From contig RCTD01000007.1 of assembly GCA_014898415.1 (NCBI GenBank), positions 992,001 through 1,056,000 on the forward strand: a stretch of DNA of 64,000 nucleotides. Direction: 5' to 3'. The notes under the pieces are model-generated. The model worked only from the letters and a program-made list of their open reading frames with translations, did not search any database and was not told where the DNA came from. Below are positions 12,519 to 22,098 of this stretch, piece after piece. The position numbers were made by a program, and so were the translations under genes. Position 1 is the first letter of the stretch, and the number at the start of each line of letters is the position of its first letter. Source of the DNA: Stromatinia cepivora. Taxonomy: Eukaryota > Ascomycota > Leotiomycetes > Helotiales > Sclerotiniaceae.

Positions 12519-13785
12519 ATGGCCACCATCAAAGCCTCATACAAGAGCACGTATGCTGTCGACATGGTCAAAAAGTTCTCACAGCATGCTGATGGCAAAA
12601 CCTGTATGCACTCACCCTCATTACCCATCTGTCGATCTACTCAAGTAGTAAGCTAACAATCCATACAGTTCTCATCACCGGTCCCAGTGAAGAAGGTCTT
12701 GGTGCAGAAATCGCTCTCTCCATAGCTTCATCATCTAAACCTTCAATGATAATCCTCGCCGGTCGTGACAAGACGAGAATCATGTCCGTTATATTCCTCA
12801 TTCGTAAAATGAATCCCGAAATCGACGTCGTCTGGATCTCATTGGACTTGCTCGATAATGGGTCTGTCCGCGCGGCGGCAGATGCTATCAAGAAACTGAA
12901 GACTGATAAGATACATTTTGTTATCAATAATGCGGGAGTGATGGCCGTGCGAAATTACACAACCTCGAAGCAGGGAATCGAGAGCCAATTCGCTGCGAAC
13001 TACCTGGGCCACTTTTTACTGACCAGTTTTTTGATGGATCGGGTTCTTGCAGCAAGAGAAGAGGGGGCAATAATCGTTAATGTGGGAAGCTTGGGGTATG
13101 AATTGGGTGAGGTGAACCTTGATGATATTAACTTTGAGGTATGTCGACATGTAGTCTTCCCATCTCGACAACCTTCAGCTAAAAGATCTCTGCCATAGGG
13201 AGGGAAGACATACAATGCTTGGAAGGCTTTTGGACAATCGAAGACCGCAATGCTACTCTGGACCACTGCTCTGGCCAAAAGACTGGCCGATAAAGGTGTT
13301 CCGACACTTGTCGTACACCCAGGAAGTGAGTCATTTGCGATAGTGTGGTGCAAGAAAAGAATGTTGATCATCTACAAGCCACGCTAGAAACCAAACTTCT
13401 TGGAAACTCGAGAGTTGACCAAGAGCTACTTGCAGAGGCGTACCATCTTGCCATCGAGAGAAATGATGGTACGTAGCCTAACCAGTATTCATCTAAGTAT
13501 CTGACATTACAACACAGGCAAACCTCTCCCGCCTCAGAATATGGTGACGAGGCAAGAAGCAGCTGGCGCAGTTGTTCTGGCCGCACTCGATCCCGGCTTC
13601 AGAGGTAAATTTCAGTATTCAATCATTGACGCTTTTGCTGATTAAAGAATCTAGAGTCATCTCCAGCGTTTATCGTTGACGGAGAAATATACACAGAAAC
13701 TAGGAGCTATGCAATCAGCGAACAAGATGCTGAAAAATTGTGGAAACTGAGCGAAGAATTTGTCGGGGAAAGATTCGAGTTCTAG
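12519..13785 (+). CDS. Short-chain dehydrogenase/reductase with Tyr-to-Phe active site
   Basis: Six exons (12519-12603, 12669-13138, 13199-13325, 13379-13468, 13518-13604, 13655-13785) join in frame to 329 residues. The fold is a Rossmann-type SDR of the retinol dehydrogenase/WWOX-like fungal group. The nucleotide-binding motif is FLITGPSEEGLGAE (about residues 29-42), with NNAGVM near 116 and the catalytic-Ser strand IIVNVGS near 167. The Tyr-x3-Lys motif reads AFGQSK, so the usual catalytic Tyr is Phe at about residue 196 (codon TTT, 13229-13231), while Ser and Lys remain. In this subfamily the string is normally AYGQSK. That predicts weak or no classical reductase activity, or another role such as substrate or cofactor binding. 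It is convergent with the reductase gene at 13946-14992, 160 nt away. The substrate is unknown. Confidence 0.85.
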
Positions 13786-13945
13786 AAAATAGCACGAGGA
13801 ATTTGCAAGTGCTTGGATGAATGCAATGAATTTGAATAGCGGAGGCTGCCTATAGCAAGTGTCGAAATCTTTTAAATACTGATTGATTTTCAACAAAGCA
13901 TGAGCACGGCTCTAGCTGCGGTACAAAATATTTTGATGAAGAAAA

Positions 13946-14992
13946 TTATACTTCCAACACTAATTTCACACCACTGACCCCTCCTTTCAACTCGTCTAAT
14001 GCTTTATTCGCAGATTCCAATCCCCCATCTACCACTTTGATCCTTGGGCTTGGCACAAACTCACCCGTTTGCAATTTTTCCTTCAGCCAGGTCCAATAGA
14101 GCCATTGAGACCATTCATCTCTTTCAACAATATCCAATGGAGCCGAAACAAATTTGACATCGATACCGTCCACAGTTGGAGGTTGAGGTCCCAAGCGAAC
14201 TGCTGAAGCCAATTTGGCGACATCGTCACCCTTTGCGGCCTTCAGTATGTCCAAGATGGACTGTAGTGCACCAGCAGCATCATATGCCAAATCGATTGTA
14301 ATTCCATCCTCTTTTGCAGATTTCACAATTTTATCAACAACATGAATATCTTTGTAATCAAATGCTTTCGAGGCTCCGAGTTTCTTGACGTAGTCATGGT
14401 GATGTGGGCTAGCGGTCGCATATACAACATATCCCATGTTTGAAGCTTGCTGTATACCGGCCCCTCCAACGCTGCTACTTCCACCCCATACCAGCGCGCC
14501 CTTCTTGTCCGCAGGCGTGAGCTTTGTATCGCGCGCTAACCCGAGAGAATACCAAGCAGCCATCGCAGTTTGCACGGCCATTGGAAGAATTGCTCCTTCG
14601 TTGAAGCTTATTCCGTCAGGTAATGGGCATACGCTTGAAGCTGGTACAAGAACTTTCTTCTGAAAGGCCCCGTGGTCGGGATCACCTTGCATGAAGAATG
14701 CCGGTGCAAAAGCTGTCACACGTGTTCCAACTTTTGGTGCAGCAGCTGGCACGGATGAACCAGCAGCAACGACGATACCAGAAATGTCGGAGCCGGGAAT
14801 TGCGGGGTAGGAAGCAATAACGAAGCCATGGTCGCGCATGTAATGATCGATCGGGTTACATGCAATGGAGCGGACTTCTATGAGGAGCTCTGTTGGACCT
14901 GGTGTAGGCGTCGGCCTGTGGACTATTTTTAAAGGGCCACCCTTATCGGGTATAATAGCAGCAAGATGCTGCGAGGTTGTTGTTGAGGCCAT
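13946..14992 (-). CDS. Medium-chain (quinone/enoyl) reductase, CipB-like
   Basis: A single-exon MDR-superfamily oxidoreductase of 348 residues, starting at the ATG at 14990-14992 (MASTTTSQHLAAIIPDKGGP). An upstream in-frame ATG at 15130 would add 46 residues without domain character. The N-terminal GroES-like half contains ELLIEVRSIACNPIDHYM and the glycine-rich IPGSDISGIV. The Rossmann half has the NADPH-binding string LVWGGSSSVGGAGIQQA (about residues 165-181). Neither the four-Cys structural zinc lobe nor the catalytic-zinc Cys/His set of true alcohol dehydrogenases is visible. It therefore belongs with the zinc-independent quinone/enoyl reductases, close in style to the fungal CipB and trans-acting enoyl reductase group. 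No polyketide synthase lies nearby, so a stand-alone redox role is more likely. It is convergent with the SDR gene. Confidence 0.88.
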   Translation of the reverse strand: MASTTTSQHLAAIIPDKGGPLKIVHRPTPTPGPTELLIEVRSIACNPIDHYMRDHGFVIASYPAIPGSDISGIVVAAGSSVPAAAPKVGTRVTAFAPAFFMQGDPDHGAFQKKVLVPASSVCPLPDGISFNEGAILPMAVQTAMAAWYSLGLARDTKLTPADKKGALVWGGSSSVGGAGIQQASNMGYVVYATASPHHHDYVKKLGASKAFDYKDIHVVDKIVKSAKEDGITIDLAYDAAGALQSILDILKAAKGDDVAKLASAVRLGPQPPTVDGIDVKFVSAPLDIVERDEWSQWLYWTWLKEKLQTGEFVPSPRIKVVDGGLESANKALDELKGGVSGVKLVLEV

Positions 14993-16629
14993 TGTAAGAA
15001 TGCTTTCATATAGGGGCGATATATGAAAGCTTGAGATCGAGGTAATGGGGTGTAGGAAAGGGTGAACTCCTGCCTTTATACCTACTCCTGGGTCCGAAGT
15101 AATCGCATTCTCAACCCCGATATACGCCATGGAGTTTCAAATAGTGGAGTTTTCATTGTGCTTGATACCATAATCTCACCGGCTAAAATTTGTTGCCGCT
15201 AGATTATGTCGTTGATGATGTTTAGGATTGAGAAATTCGTACTCATTCATTTTCTAGAGGCTAACATTGAAGGCTAACCTCAGTTCGTATTCCCCAAAGT
15301 GGGTCAATCGACCACTGCGGGGTAATGTGATTGGGTGGTATTGTTTGATTCTATGGCCCCAATGGCCGCCCCTGCTCTCACAAAACAATCTGTAAATTAC
15401 TGGTATACGAAAGGAGGTTAGGGTAACACGTTGAAGTGTATTCTGACTCGCTTTCCATTGCACTTATCTACTAAGTCTTACTGAATCTTGCCTGGATCAC
15501 GGGACCGAATCTTCAGCCGGTAAGTACCAAGAAAGAAATGAAGTGGAGAGCTTGTCATTCCTTGGGACTTTGGCAGTATCACGTAGAGCATATAATTTGT
15601 TACGATATGCATTATTTCAAGATTAAGATTCGTGGGCCATATCGAATTTGTAACTTTGATTTCTTGATAGTGTGGTATACATCTTAAAGTCCAGGCTTTA
15701 GTTCTATGGTTCATATCACATTTCCAAATTTCGATCCCCGCACACAACAAGTCCTACAACATAACATGACTTTATATTCGACACCGTTGATATGACGATC
15801 ATGATTTACTCATTTCCCACAACTACAGCCCTTCTACTAATATCAAAAGTAGTCTTGTAAAGTATCCAACGAATTAGAATAGAAACATTAAGGCTCGCTG
15901 GCACAGCTCAGGATTCCCTCAAGTCAAATCCGATTCACTTCAAATTGTTATTCATAAAGAATACCAGAACGTCACCGCCTTCTCTGCTCGCGAATAACAC
16001 CAAATACACAACATATCGAACTCAAGACCCACTTCCTCAATCCTCCACCAGGAAAGAAACAACCCAAAAATGTCTATACCAAAAGACAAAAACCGCAAAA
16101 TATCCCGAGCTCACACACGAGGGTATAATATGCCAGGCACCATACATAACCAAGCTAATTAGATCCCCAAAGATTATTTTCCTAAATAGCAAAAGAGTTC
16201 ACGCGCCTGGTGGCGCGCTAATCTCTGCCGTTAATTGCTGACCATATGTAGTGTGTATCCCTGACTCCGGAGGGATCGAATGCTCCCCACAAAGATACCA
16301 CTTTCGCACCTCGAGTTGTTGTGTCTAACCGTTAGGCTAGATTGTTGCTTTGTCAATACCACCCTTTGACGAGGAGAGGTGCGATATTTGGAGTTATCTC
16401 GGTTAGGCAAATTGAGGTGAATTGTGCAAATGCAAATGTGACAACCTTCATAACAGCGGACATGGACCAGTGATGAATTGTGACAAAAATTGTTAAAAGA
16501 TGATACCTTGCACATAATATCTTCTATCTTGAATCTATCTTCTCTCTAGTTGATTTAATCTCTAAATATGAAATATATTAAACGCTGAAATATCCTCTCC
16601 AAGTTAACCAAACTCTATACCATATCCAA
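14993..16629. other. Intergenic region with a tRNA-like relic
   Basis: The first 150-300 nt are the promoter of the reductase gene. The rest has no supported gene. A tRNA-like A box/B box pair lies on the minus strand at about 16262-16345. The last 100 nt are the 3' flank of the LRR-kinase gene. Short frames at 15254-15463, 15478-15750 and 15945-16241 lack protein-like character. Confidence 0.55.
16262..16345 (-). other. tRNA-like sequence (A and B boxes), possible SINE relic
   Basis: On the minus strand TAGCCTAACGGTTAGA (16324-16339) closely matches a tRNA D-arm/A box. GGAGCATTCGATCCC (16272-16286) resembles the T-arm/B box. The spacing of about 40 nt fits RNA polymerase III genes. No complementary 7-bp acceptor stem can be drawn, so it is not an intact tRNA gene. 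It could be a decayed tRNA or a tRNA-derived short interspersed element. Confidence 0.35.
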
Positions 16630-17961
16630 TCAGGCGCATAACTCCAAATAAATCTCCGAAAACAATGGTCTATCCATAACAATAGGATTGGTACACTTGT
16701 AATGCAATTGGTTTAACTCCTCAATCGCATATCCCTCTTTCTCATCCCAAACACCGAGATCCTCTCCAGCAATAACATTTCGCGCGACCAAGCCCAACAT
16801 ATCTTCAATCAAATGGCCAAATGCGAAAACTTCCATCTTTTCAATTGCTTCTGAATGTTCATAATCTTTCTTGTGAATTGTTGCTGCGCCAAAATCTCCA
16901 AGAAGTGCATGGCCTGACTCATCAATTAGGATATTATGCGCGTATAAATCTCCATGAGTGATGCCTCTCTCATGGAGATGCATACTCGCTGATGCGATAG
17001 AGATTAAAATCGCGCGACACTTCTCGATTGACAAGACGATTCCCGGATGAAATGCATCGCGGGTACAGCTCTCAAGAGTCGGTGGGAGGCCCAAATTGGT
17101 ATAATGAGGAGGAATGAGCTCGAGTACCAATCCTCTCTTTTCTGGATGACCATGAATCTTGCCGATGGGATCAATGAGATTTGAATGACGACCTGCGGCA
17201 ATGCATGCATTCATTTCGTCTGCCGGTACACCATCACTGGTCACTTCTCCTTTGAATAATTTGATAGCCACATCCTTCTCGGAAGTTGGTGATTTCCACA
17301 CGCTCTTTGAAATTATACCCGAAGCTCCTTCTCCCAGAAGCTGATGGACTTCCAAGTCTGTCCAAGCAATATCATCCAATATCGGATTATCTTCATTTGA
17401 TGGGGTGCAGGGGTTTCCAGAAAACGAAAGAAATGATAACTCGGGAAGGCTAAGCAACCAAGTAGGTAATTGAGCGATGTTGTTAGCTGACAATCTCAAT
17501 AAGCCCAACTTCCTGCAGTAAGACATCTCATCAGGGAGAGTGGTCAATCGATTCCCTGCTAGCATGCATTTTTGAAGTCGGTGACACTGTCCAATACTCT
17601 TGGGTAGTGATTCAATCTTGTTATTGGTAAGAATCAACCACCGTAACTTGCGGGGAAAGGCTCCTTCAGGGACTGTAGTCATGCCATTGTTCTTGAATGC
17701 AATCATTTCCAGGGAACGACATTGAGCCAATTCTTTGGGGAAAGTGGTGAAGTTGCAGTCAGAAAAGAAAGCAACCTTGAGTTTATGAAGTCGGTGGATA
17801 TCTTTGGGGAGTCTGGAGAGAGGGTTGTTGGATAGATCAAGGATCTCCAGTGTATCGTAGAGGTCCAATATCCCCCGGGGAAATTCAGTGAGGTCACATG
17901 ATAACTTCAGGCGTTTTGTTCCTTTGCATTTCCCTGCTTTGAGATCCTCGAGAGATTGCAT
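16630..17961 (-). CDS. Leucine-rich-repeat protein kinase, cytosolic
   Basis: One coding exon of 443 residues from the ATG at 17959-17961 (MQSLEDLKAGKCKGTKRLKL). The frame stays open upstream to an ATG at 18060, but that stretch holds a donor (GTACGTT) and an acceptor (CTGATCAG), so it is probably a 5' leader with an intron. Residues about 20-200 are leucine-rich repeats of the LxxLxLSxNxLxxLP type. Residues about 205-440 are a protein kinase: glycine loop LLGEGASG (206-213), VAIK lysine near 230, catalytic loop HGDLYAHNIL near 336 and GDFGAA near 356. The loop is HGD, not HRD, so this is a non-RD kinase with its catalytic Asp kept. No signal peptide or transmembrane helix is seen, unlike plant receptor kinases. 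It shares a promoter with arp4. The substrate is unknown. Confidence 0.85.
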   Translation of the reverse strand: MQSLEDLKAGKCKGTKRLKLSCDLTEFPRGILDLYDTLEILDLSNNPLSRLPKDIHRLHKLKVAFFSDCNFTTFPKELAQCRSLEMIAFKNNGMTTVPEGAFPRKLRWLILTNNKIESLPKSIGQCHRLQKCMLAGNRLTTLPDEMSYCRKLGLLRLSANNIAQLPTWLLSLPELSFLSFSGNPCTPSNEDNPILDDIAWTDLEVHQLLGEGASGIISKSVWKSPTSEKDVAIKLFKGEVTSDGVPADEMNACIAAGRHSNLIDPIGKIHGHPEKRGLVLELIPPHYTNLGLPPTLESCTRDAFHPGIVLSIEKCRAILISIASASMHLHERGITHGDLYAHNILIDESGHALLGDFGAATIHKKDYEHSEAIEKMEVFAFGHLIEDMLGLVARNVIAGEDLGVWDEKEGYAIEELNQLHYKCTNPIVMDRPLFSEIYLELCA

Positions 17962-18476
17962 AATGAACCTGATCAGACGGACAAATATTTGTAGTGAAAG
18001 AATAGCTGGCAATTGAACGTACTGTGTCAAAGATGGGTTTCGTGGGAAGGATCCTCCCAAATATACTTCAATATCACGGAGAATGCATACTTTTGGCTGA
18101 ATTATATCATGAAATTCTAAATGACACGTAAAAAGGGATGGAATGAATCCAATGAAAAGCAGATGCTGAAACCAATGTGTTTCGGATCGGGTTGTTCCAG
18201 CTCCGAGGAGTCACATGTAAAATAGTACTTATAGTGACAAGAATTTGAGGTAAGAGTTTGAAGCTGTATCATGAAAATTTATTTTGACTAAACATTCGCT
18301 TCCACCTTCCCCAGTCCCCAATATGAAGCTTGTTTCGCTTAAAACTGCTTAAAATTGGGAACCGCAACTTTCACGAAATCGAGCGCATCTTCAAGACCCG
18401 ACGCGACAACCTCTCAGCCTTTTAAATATTTTCGTTTCTATCATCCGAGACCCCACCGCCGTAACTTCTTGTCATC
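17962..18476. promoter_or_regulatory. Divergent promoter between LRR-kinase and arp4
   Basis: These 515 nt separate two divergently transcribed genes and must hold both promoters plus the likely 5' leader intron of the kinase gene. No TATA box is obvious on the arp4 side. The 60 nt before the arp4 ATG are C-rich. Confidence 0.5.
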
Positions 18477-19934
18477 ATGGCATCACAAACAATGAATTCG
18501 TCAATGCAACCGACTGATGTTTACGGAGGAGGTAACCTATTTGCCAGCCACCTTAAAGGTCTATGAATATTTTACTAACAACATCAATTAGATGAAGTAT
18601 CAGCCATTGTCATTGACCCTGGATACTCAAGCATACGCGCCGGTTTCGCAGGAGAAGATACCCCCAAATCATTCATCGACTCACATTACGGCGTTCGCGA
18701 CGGAGAATCGTTTTACGGCGACAATGCGATCCATAATCCCAGCGCAAACCTCGAAATCCGCAACCCAATGAACAAAGATGGAATTGTTGAAGATTGGGAC
18801 ACTGCAGAACAATTGTGGAAATATGCTATTACTTCACGACTTACGAGTTTTAAGCAGGCGGACCCTAGAACAAATGGACTAAATGATAAGCCAGAGGAGA
18901 TGGAGGTTGATATGGATGTGGATGGGCAGGAGAAACCATTAGAAGAACACCCATTGTTGATGACAGAAACCGCATGGAATACAGCCAAGTCTCGAGAAAA
19001 GGCCATCGAAGTAGCTATGGAATCCTGGGGAAGCCCCGCCTTTTGGCTCGCGCGAAACAGCGTCCTCGCAGCATTTGGAGGCGGCAAGGCGACAGCATTG
19101 GTAGTCGACGTTGGAGCATCAAATGCATCAGTTATCGCGGTGCACGATGGGCTTGTACTCAAGAAATCCGTACAAAGATCCCCTCTAGCTGGCAACTGGG
19201 TATCCTCTCAAATCCGCGCTCAGTTCAACACCCCAGAAACCAAAGTCGATCTCACTCCACATTTTATGATCGCTTCCAAAACTCCCGTCGATGCAGGCGC
19301 CCCGGCCCAAGCTACCTACCGTAACTTTAAGATTCCTCCTACACCTAGTTTCCGCGCTTTGGAAGAGGAGCGTGTTCTAACAGAATTCAAAGAATCGGTT
19401 GTGCAAGTATGGGGTGGGCCCAATCGGTTGAATGCTACCACCGGACCGGGAGTCACGAATGTGGATTATGCGAAACAACAACCAGGTCGTGTATTCGAGA
19501 TGCCGGATGGTGCGAACCAGATGTGGGGTATAGAGCGCTTCAATATTGCGGAAGGTATGTGGGATGAAAAGGCCGCATTACCTGTAGACAACGAGCCTGC
19601 TCCTACAAAAGCTCAAACTATTCCTGAAATGATCAAGGTTTCGATTGCGGCGGTTGATATGGATCTACGGTCGCATTTGTTGCAGAATATTATTGTCACA
19701 GGAGGTAGTACGTTACTCAATGGATTTACAGATCGTTTAAATAGCGAGTTGTCACTTTTATACCCGGGTGCGAGAATCAAATTACAGGCCGCAGGTCTTA
19801 CACAAGAGAGAAGATTTGGTGCATGGATTGGAGGTAGTATTTTGGGCAGTTTGGGAACATTCCATCAAATGTGGATCTCGAGGAAGGAATACGAAGAATT
19901 TGGCGCGAGTATTGTGGAGAAGAGATGCAAATAA
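18477..19934 (+). CDS. arp4: Actin-related protein 4
   Basis: Arp4 (human ACTL6A/BAF53A) is a nuclear actin-related subunit of NuA4 acetyltransferase and of the SWR1 and INO80 remodellers, where it pairs with actin and binds nucleosomes. Two exons (18477-18531 and 18592-19934) give 465 residues. The first actin phosphate loop reads [17 protein letters not shown] (about residues 25-41), followed by TPKS. The second reads [10 protein letters not shown] near 188. The adenosine-pocket motif [13 protein letters not shown] lies near 384. A charged insertion near 115-135 ([11 protein letters not shown]) is typical of Arp4. The alternatives Arp5, Arp8 and Arp9 have much longer insertions or weaker loops. 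It shares a divergent promoter with the LRR-kinase gene. The SWR1 ATPase of the same complex is encoded 33 kb downstream in this window. Confidence 0.92.
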
Positions 19935-20169
19935 ACAAGCTTGCTATTTCCATGTCTATCGCGAAAAGATAAAAGTTATGCATCGGATCTATGGTGGCAG
20001 GAAATGGAAGTGGAAGGTAGGAGGAATTGGCCTGGCGTTGGGGGAGTTTAAAGTGCGCGCTGAGATTAAGATATAATACCTTTGATTCTAGAATACGTGC
20101 ACAATGAAGTTGAAGTTCATGGCAAAGCTATACATCTTTCTTTCGAAATCTTTGGGTAACAATTGTGCT

Positions 20170-20975
20170 CTACCATCCTCTCCATCTCACCCAAACATCA
20201 ATGATCTCATTCTCTTTTCCCTTACGAGTCTCATCCACAATCAAATACCAGCCATATCCTGCACCGGCGATACATGCGTGATTAGGCCAGACACGGACTT
20301 TTTGACCAATGGAGAGTTCCGAGTCGTTTTTACCCGGGTTAGTCAAAATGCCGTGTTCTTGGGAGATGCGTTAGATTTGCCACTGTGTCCGTTTTAGTAT
20401 TTACCAATTTACTTTTTTCGGAGGAGGATGGCAAGAGCTTGGAAATTGGAGTGGAGAACGGGGAGGAGGAGATACATACGCTAGAGTAGCCTTCAGGACC
20501 TGTATTGGGCAAAGCGAAAGAAGTGCGGTTCCATGTTGTGAGGATTCCCCAGCCGGGATAAGCCTTACATGGTTCGCGGCCAAGGGCGAGAAAGCCGGCT
20601 GTGATGAGAGTTTCTGGAGAACCTGCCGCACCTCGGGAAGGATAGAGGGAGGCGATTTCTGCTAGGATTGTGATGGCTACGGAAGACTACTTTGCGTGTG
20701 TTAGTTCGTGGTATGGACAAATTAAAGCAGGAATAAAAGCTTACGCTAAGTATATCGTCTGGCAACGCATGGGTGGCTAATTGCTGCATGTCAAGCATTG
20801 GATACACTCCAACGTGGATTTCAATCTCACAGCCTACATCACGAATGGCTCCCATGGTGGCCTTTAGAGCTGAAATTTCATCTGATCCTTCGGAAGAGGT
20901 GGACGGGAGGAGAAGGTTGCGAATGGCACTAGGTGTTGGAGTAGCTCTCCGCATGACACAATTTCAAGAGGAGAA
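20170..20975 (-). pseudogene. D-serine dehydratase/D-threonine aldolase-like, truncated and broken
   Basis: Three minus-strand exons, all phase 0 (20954-20745, 20686-20480, 20382-20170), spell the C-terminal two-thirds of a PLP-dependent alanine-racemase-fold enzyme of the D-serine dehydratase-like family. Exon A has TPTPSAIRNLL and EIEIHVGVYPMLDMQQLATH. Exon B has ITAGFLALGREPCKAYPGWG. Exon C has the metal-site string WPNHACIAGAGYGWYLIVDE and ends VDVWVRWRGW. The reading frame is disabled. An in-frame TAA sits at 20371-20373, before RISQEHGIL. Near 20940 two extra bases (AGAG) shift the frame between VSCG and ATPTPSA. Homology stops near 20970, so the N-terminal third, with the PLP lysine, is absent. 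Upstream sequence on this strand reads as the reverse of a coiled-coil gene. This is a dead copy or half of a rearrangement. Confidence 0.8.
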
Positions 20976-21683
20976 TCAAAAACTCCAGGAAGAGAATAGA
21001 AATCTGGAAAGGGCACTTAAATAGGTGGAGAATGCCTTATCTCAGTGCAAATTAGCTTTGAAGTCTGACAAAGAAGAGGGTGAAATGCTGAGTCGAGAAA
21101 TCGGGTTAGAATTCGCTATGGAGAGATTGAAAAGGATACATGCTGTGGAAGCTATGCAGAGACTTCTAGATGATATAGAGAAATTTGAGGGGTGGCAGGT
21201 GTCGTATAAGCTATTTGTGTCGACGGTGTATAAATTTGAGGCGGAAATAGCAACGGAGAAGAAAGAGAGGGAGAAGAATCCGTTCTCCGGGTTGAAAAAT
21301 GAAGATTATCGGATGAGGATGGTGAGAACCATACTGCCTTTGATCAAGATAACCCCCGCTCTCGCCGGCTTAGGTCTGAAGAGGATTATGAGGCTGGTGA
21401 GTATGTAGATCTGGTAAGGGATGCAGAGTGGATATATGAGGAAATGTTTAAGAAGAGGGAAATGGATGGGAGGTTGGAGATAGGAAAGATAAAGGAGATT
21501 CAGCAAGAGGTGTTGGAGCAACCAAACGAGTATATTGAGGCACAGAAATTGAAGGAAGAAGAGAGATTGGAGGAGGAGGCGAGGAAGCTAAGGGAGAAGG
21601 AAGAGGAGATGGAGGATGACGAGGATGATATTGAGATTGACTTTTTCCTTCCGGATGTTGAAGAACAGTGCCAAACATCTTGA
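20954..21683 (+). pseudogene. Coiled-coil gene with in-frame TAG and frameshift
   Basis: On the plus strand a strongly coiled-coil reading runs from ATG 20954 (MTQFQEENQKLQEENRNLER). It meets TAG at 21022-21024, then continues in the same frame (ENALSQCKLALKSDKEEGEM... to GLKNEDY) until about 21310. Protein-like sequence then resumes one frame over (AFDQDNPRSRRLRSEEDYEA) and runs to the TGA at 21681-21683 with a Glu/Lys-rich tail ending in FFLPDVEEQCQTS. A GTGAGA...TTAG intron at 21322-21373 was tested, but it leads straight into a stop. The first codons overlap the aldolase-like pseudogene on the other strand. Either a fresh pseudogene or a gene starting at a later ATG (21085) with an unseen splice. 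The family is not recognised. Confidence 0.5.
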
Positions 21684-22098
21684 GGGTAGCTTATTTGATG
21701 AGATACAAATCTCAATTTCTGTCAGGAGCAAATACTTTGAGCCTCAAAATATTTTTCCGAGACAATAAATCCCCAGGTTTGAAGATTGAATTAGAATGAG
21801 AATTTTGATTTGGCTTCTTCCCGGATTTTCTGAGTTGTTTTAGATGAAGGGATCTATTTCCCTTCGCCTCATTCAAGAAGCTTCTTCAGGCAACTACCCA
21901 TAGAATGAGTATGCAACTATTTTTTCTCCCGCCAAAGTCAGAGAGAAAATTCCGGAATGAAACCTGAAAGTCCGTCAACACTCTCGATCGTTCCTTGTTC
22001 TTAAAAACATATAGGATGACTTTCTCATCCCGCTTTAACTTCACTCTCCCGCCCAAATCTTGCACTTATTTCATCCCAGGCTCACTCAGTTTTTCAAG
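21684..22098. other. Intergenic spacer and leader
   Basis: The left half is the 3' flank of the coiled-coil gene. The right half, with a C/T-rich stretch at 22020-22095, is probably the promoter and leader of the small gene at 22099. Nothing else is seen. Confidence 0.5.

Noticed and set aside
21322..21373. A GTGAGA...TTAG intron explaining the frame change in the coiled-coil gene
   Set aside because: Joining these sites puts TGA immediately after the junction, so the frame is not rescued.
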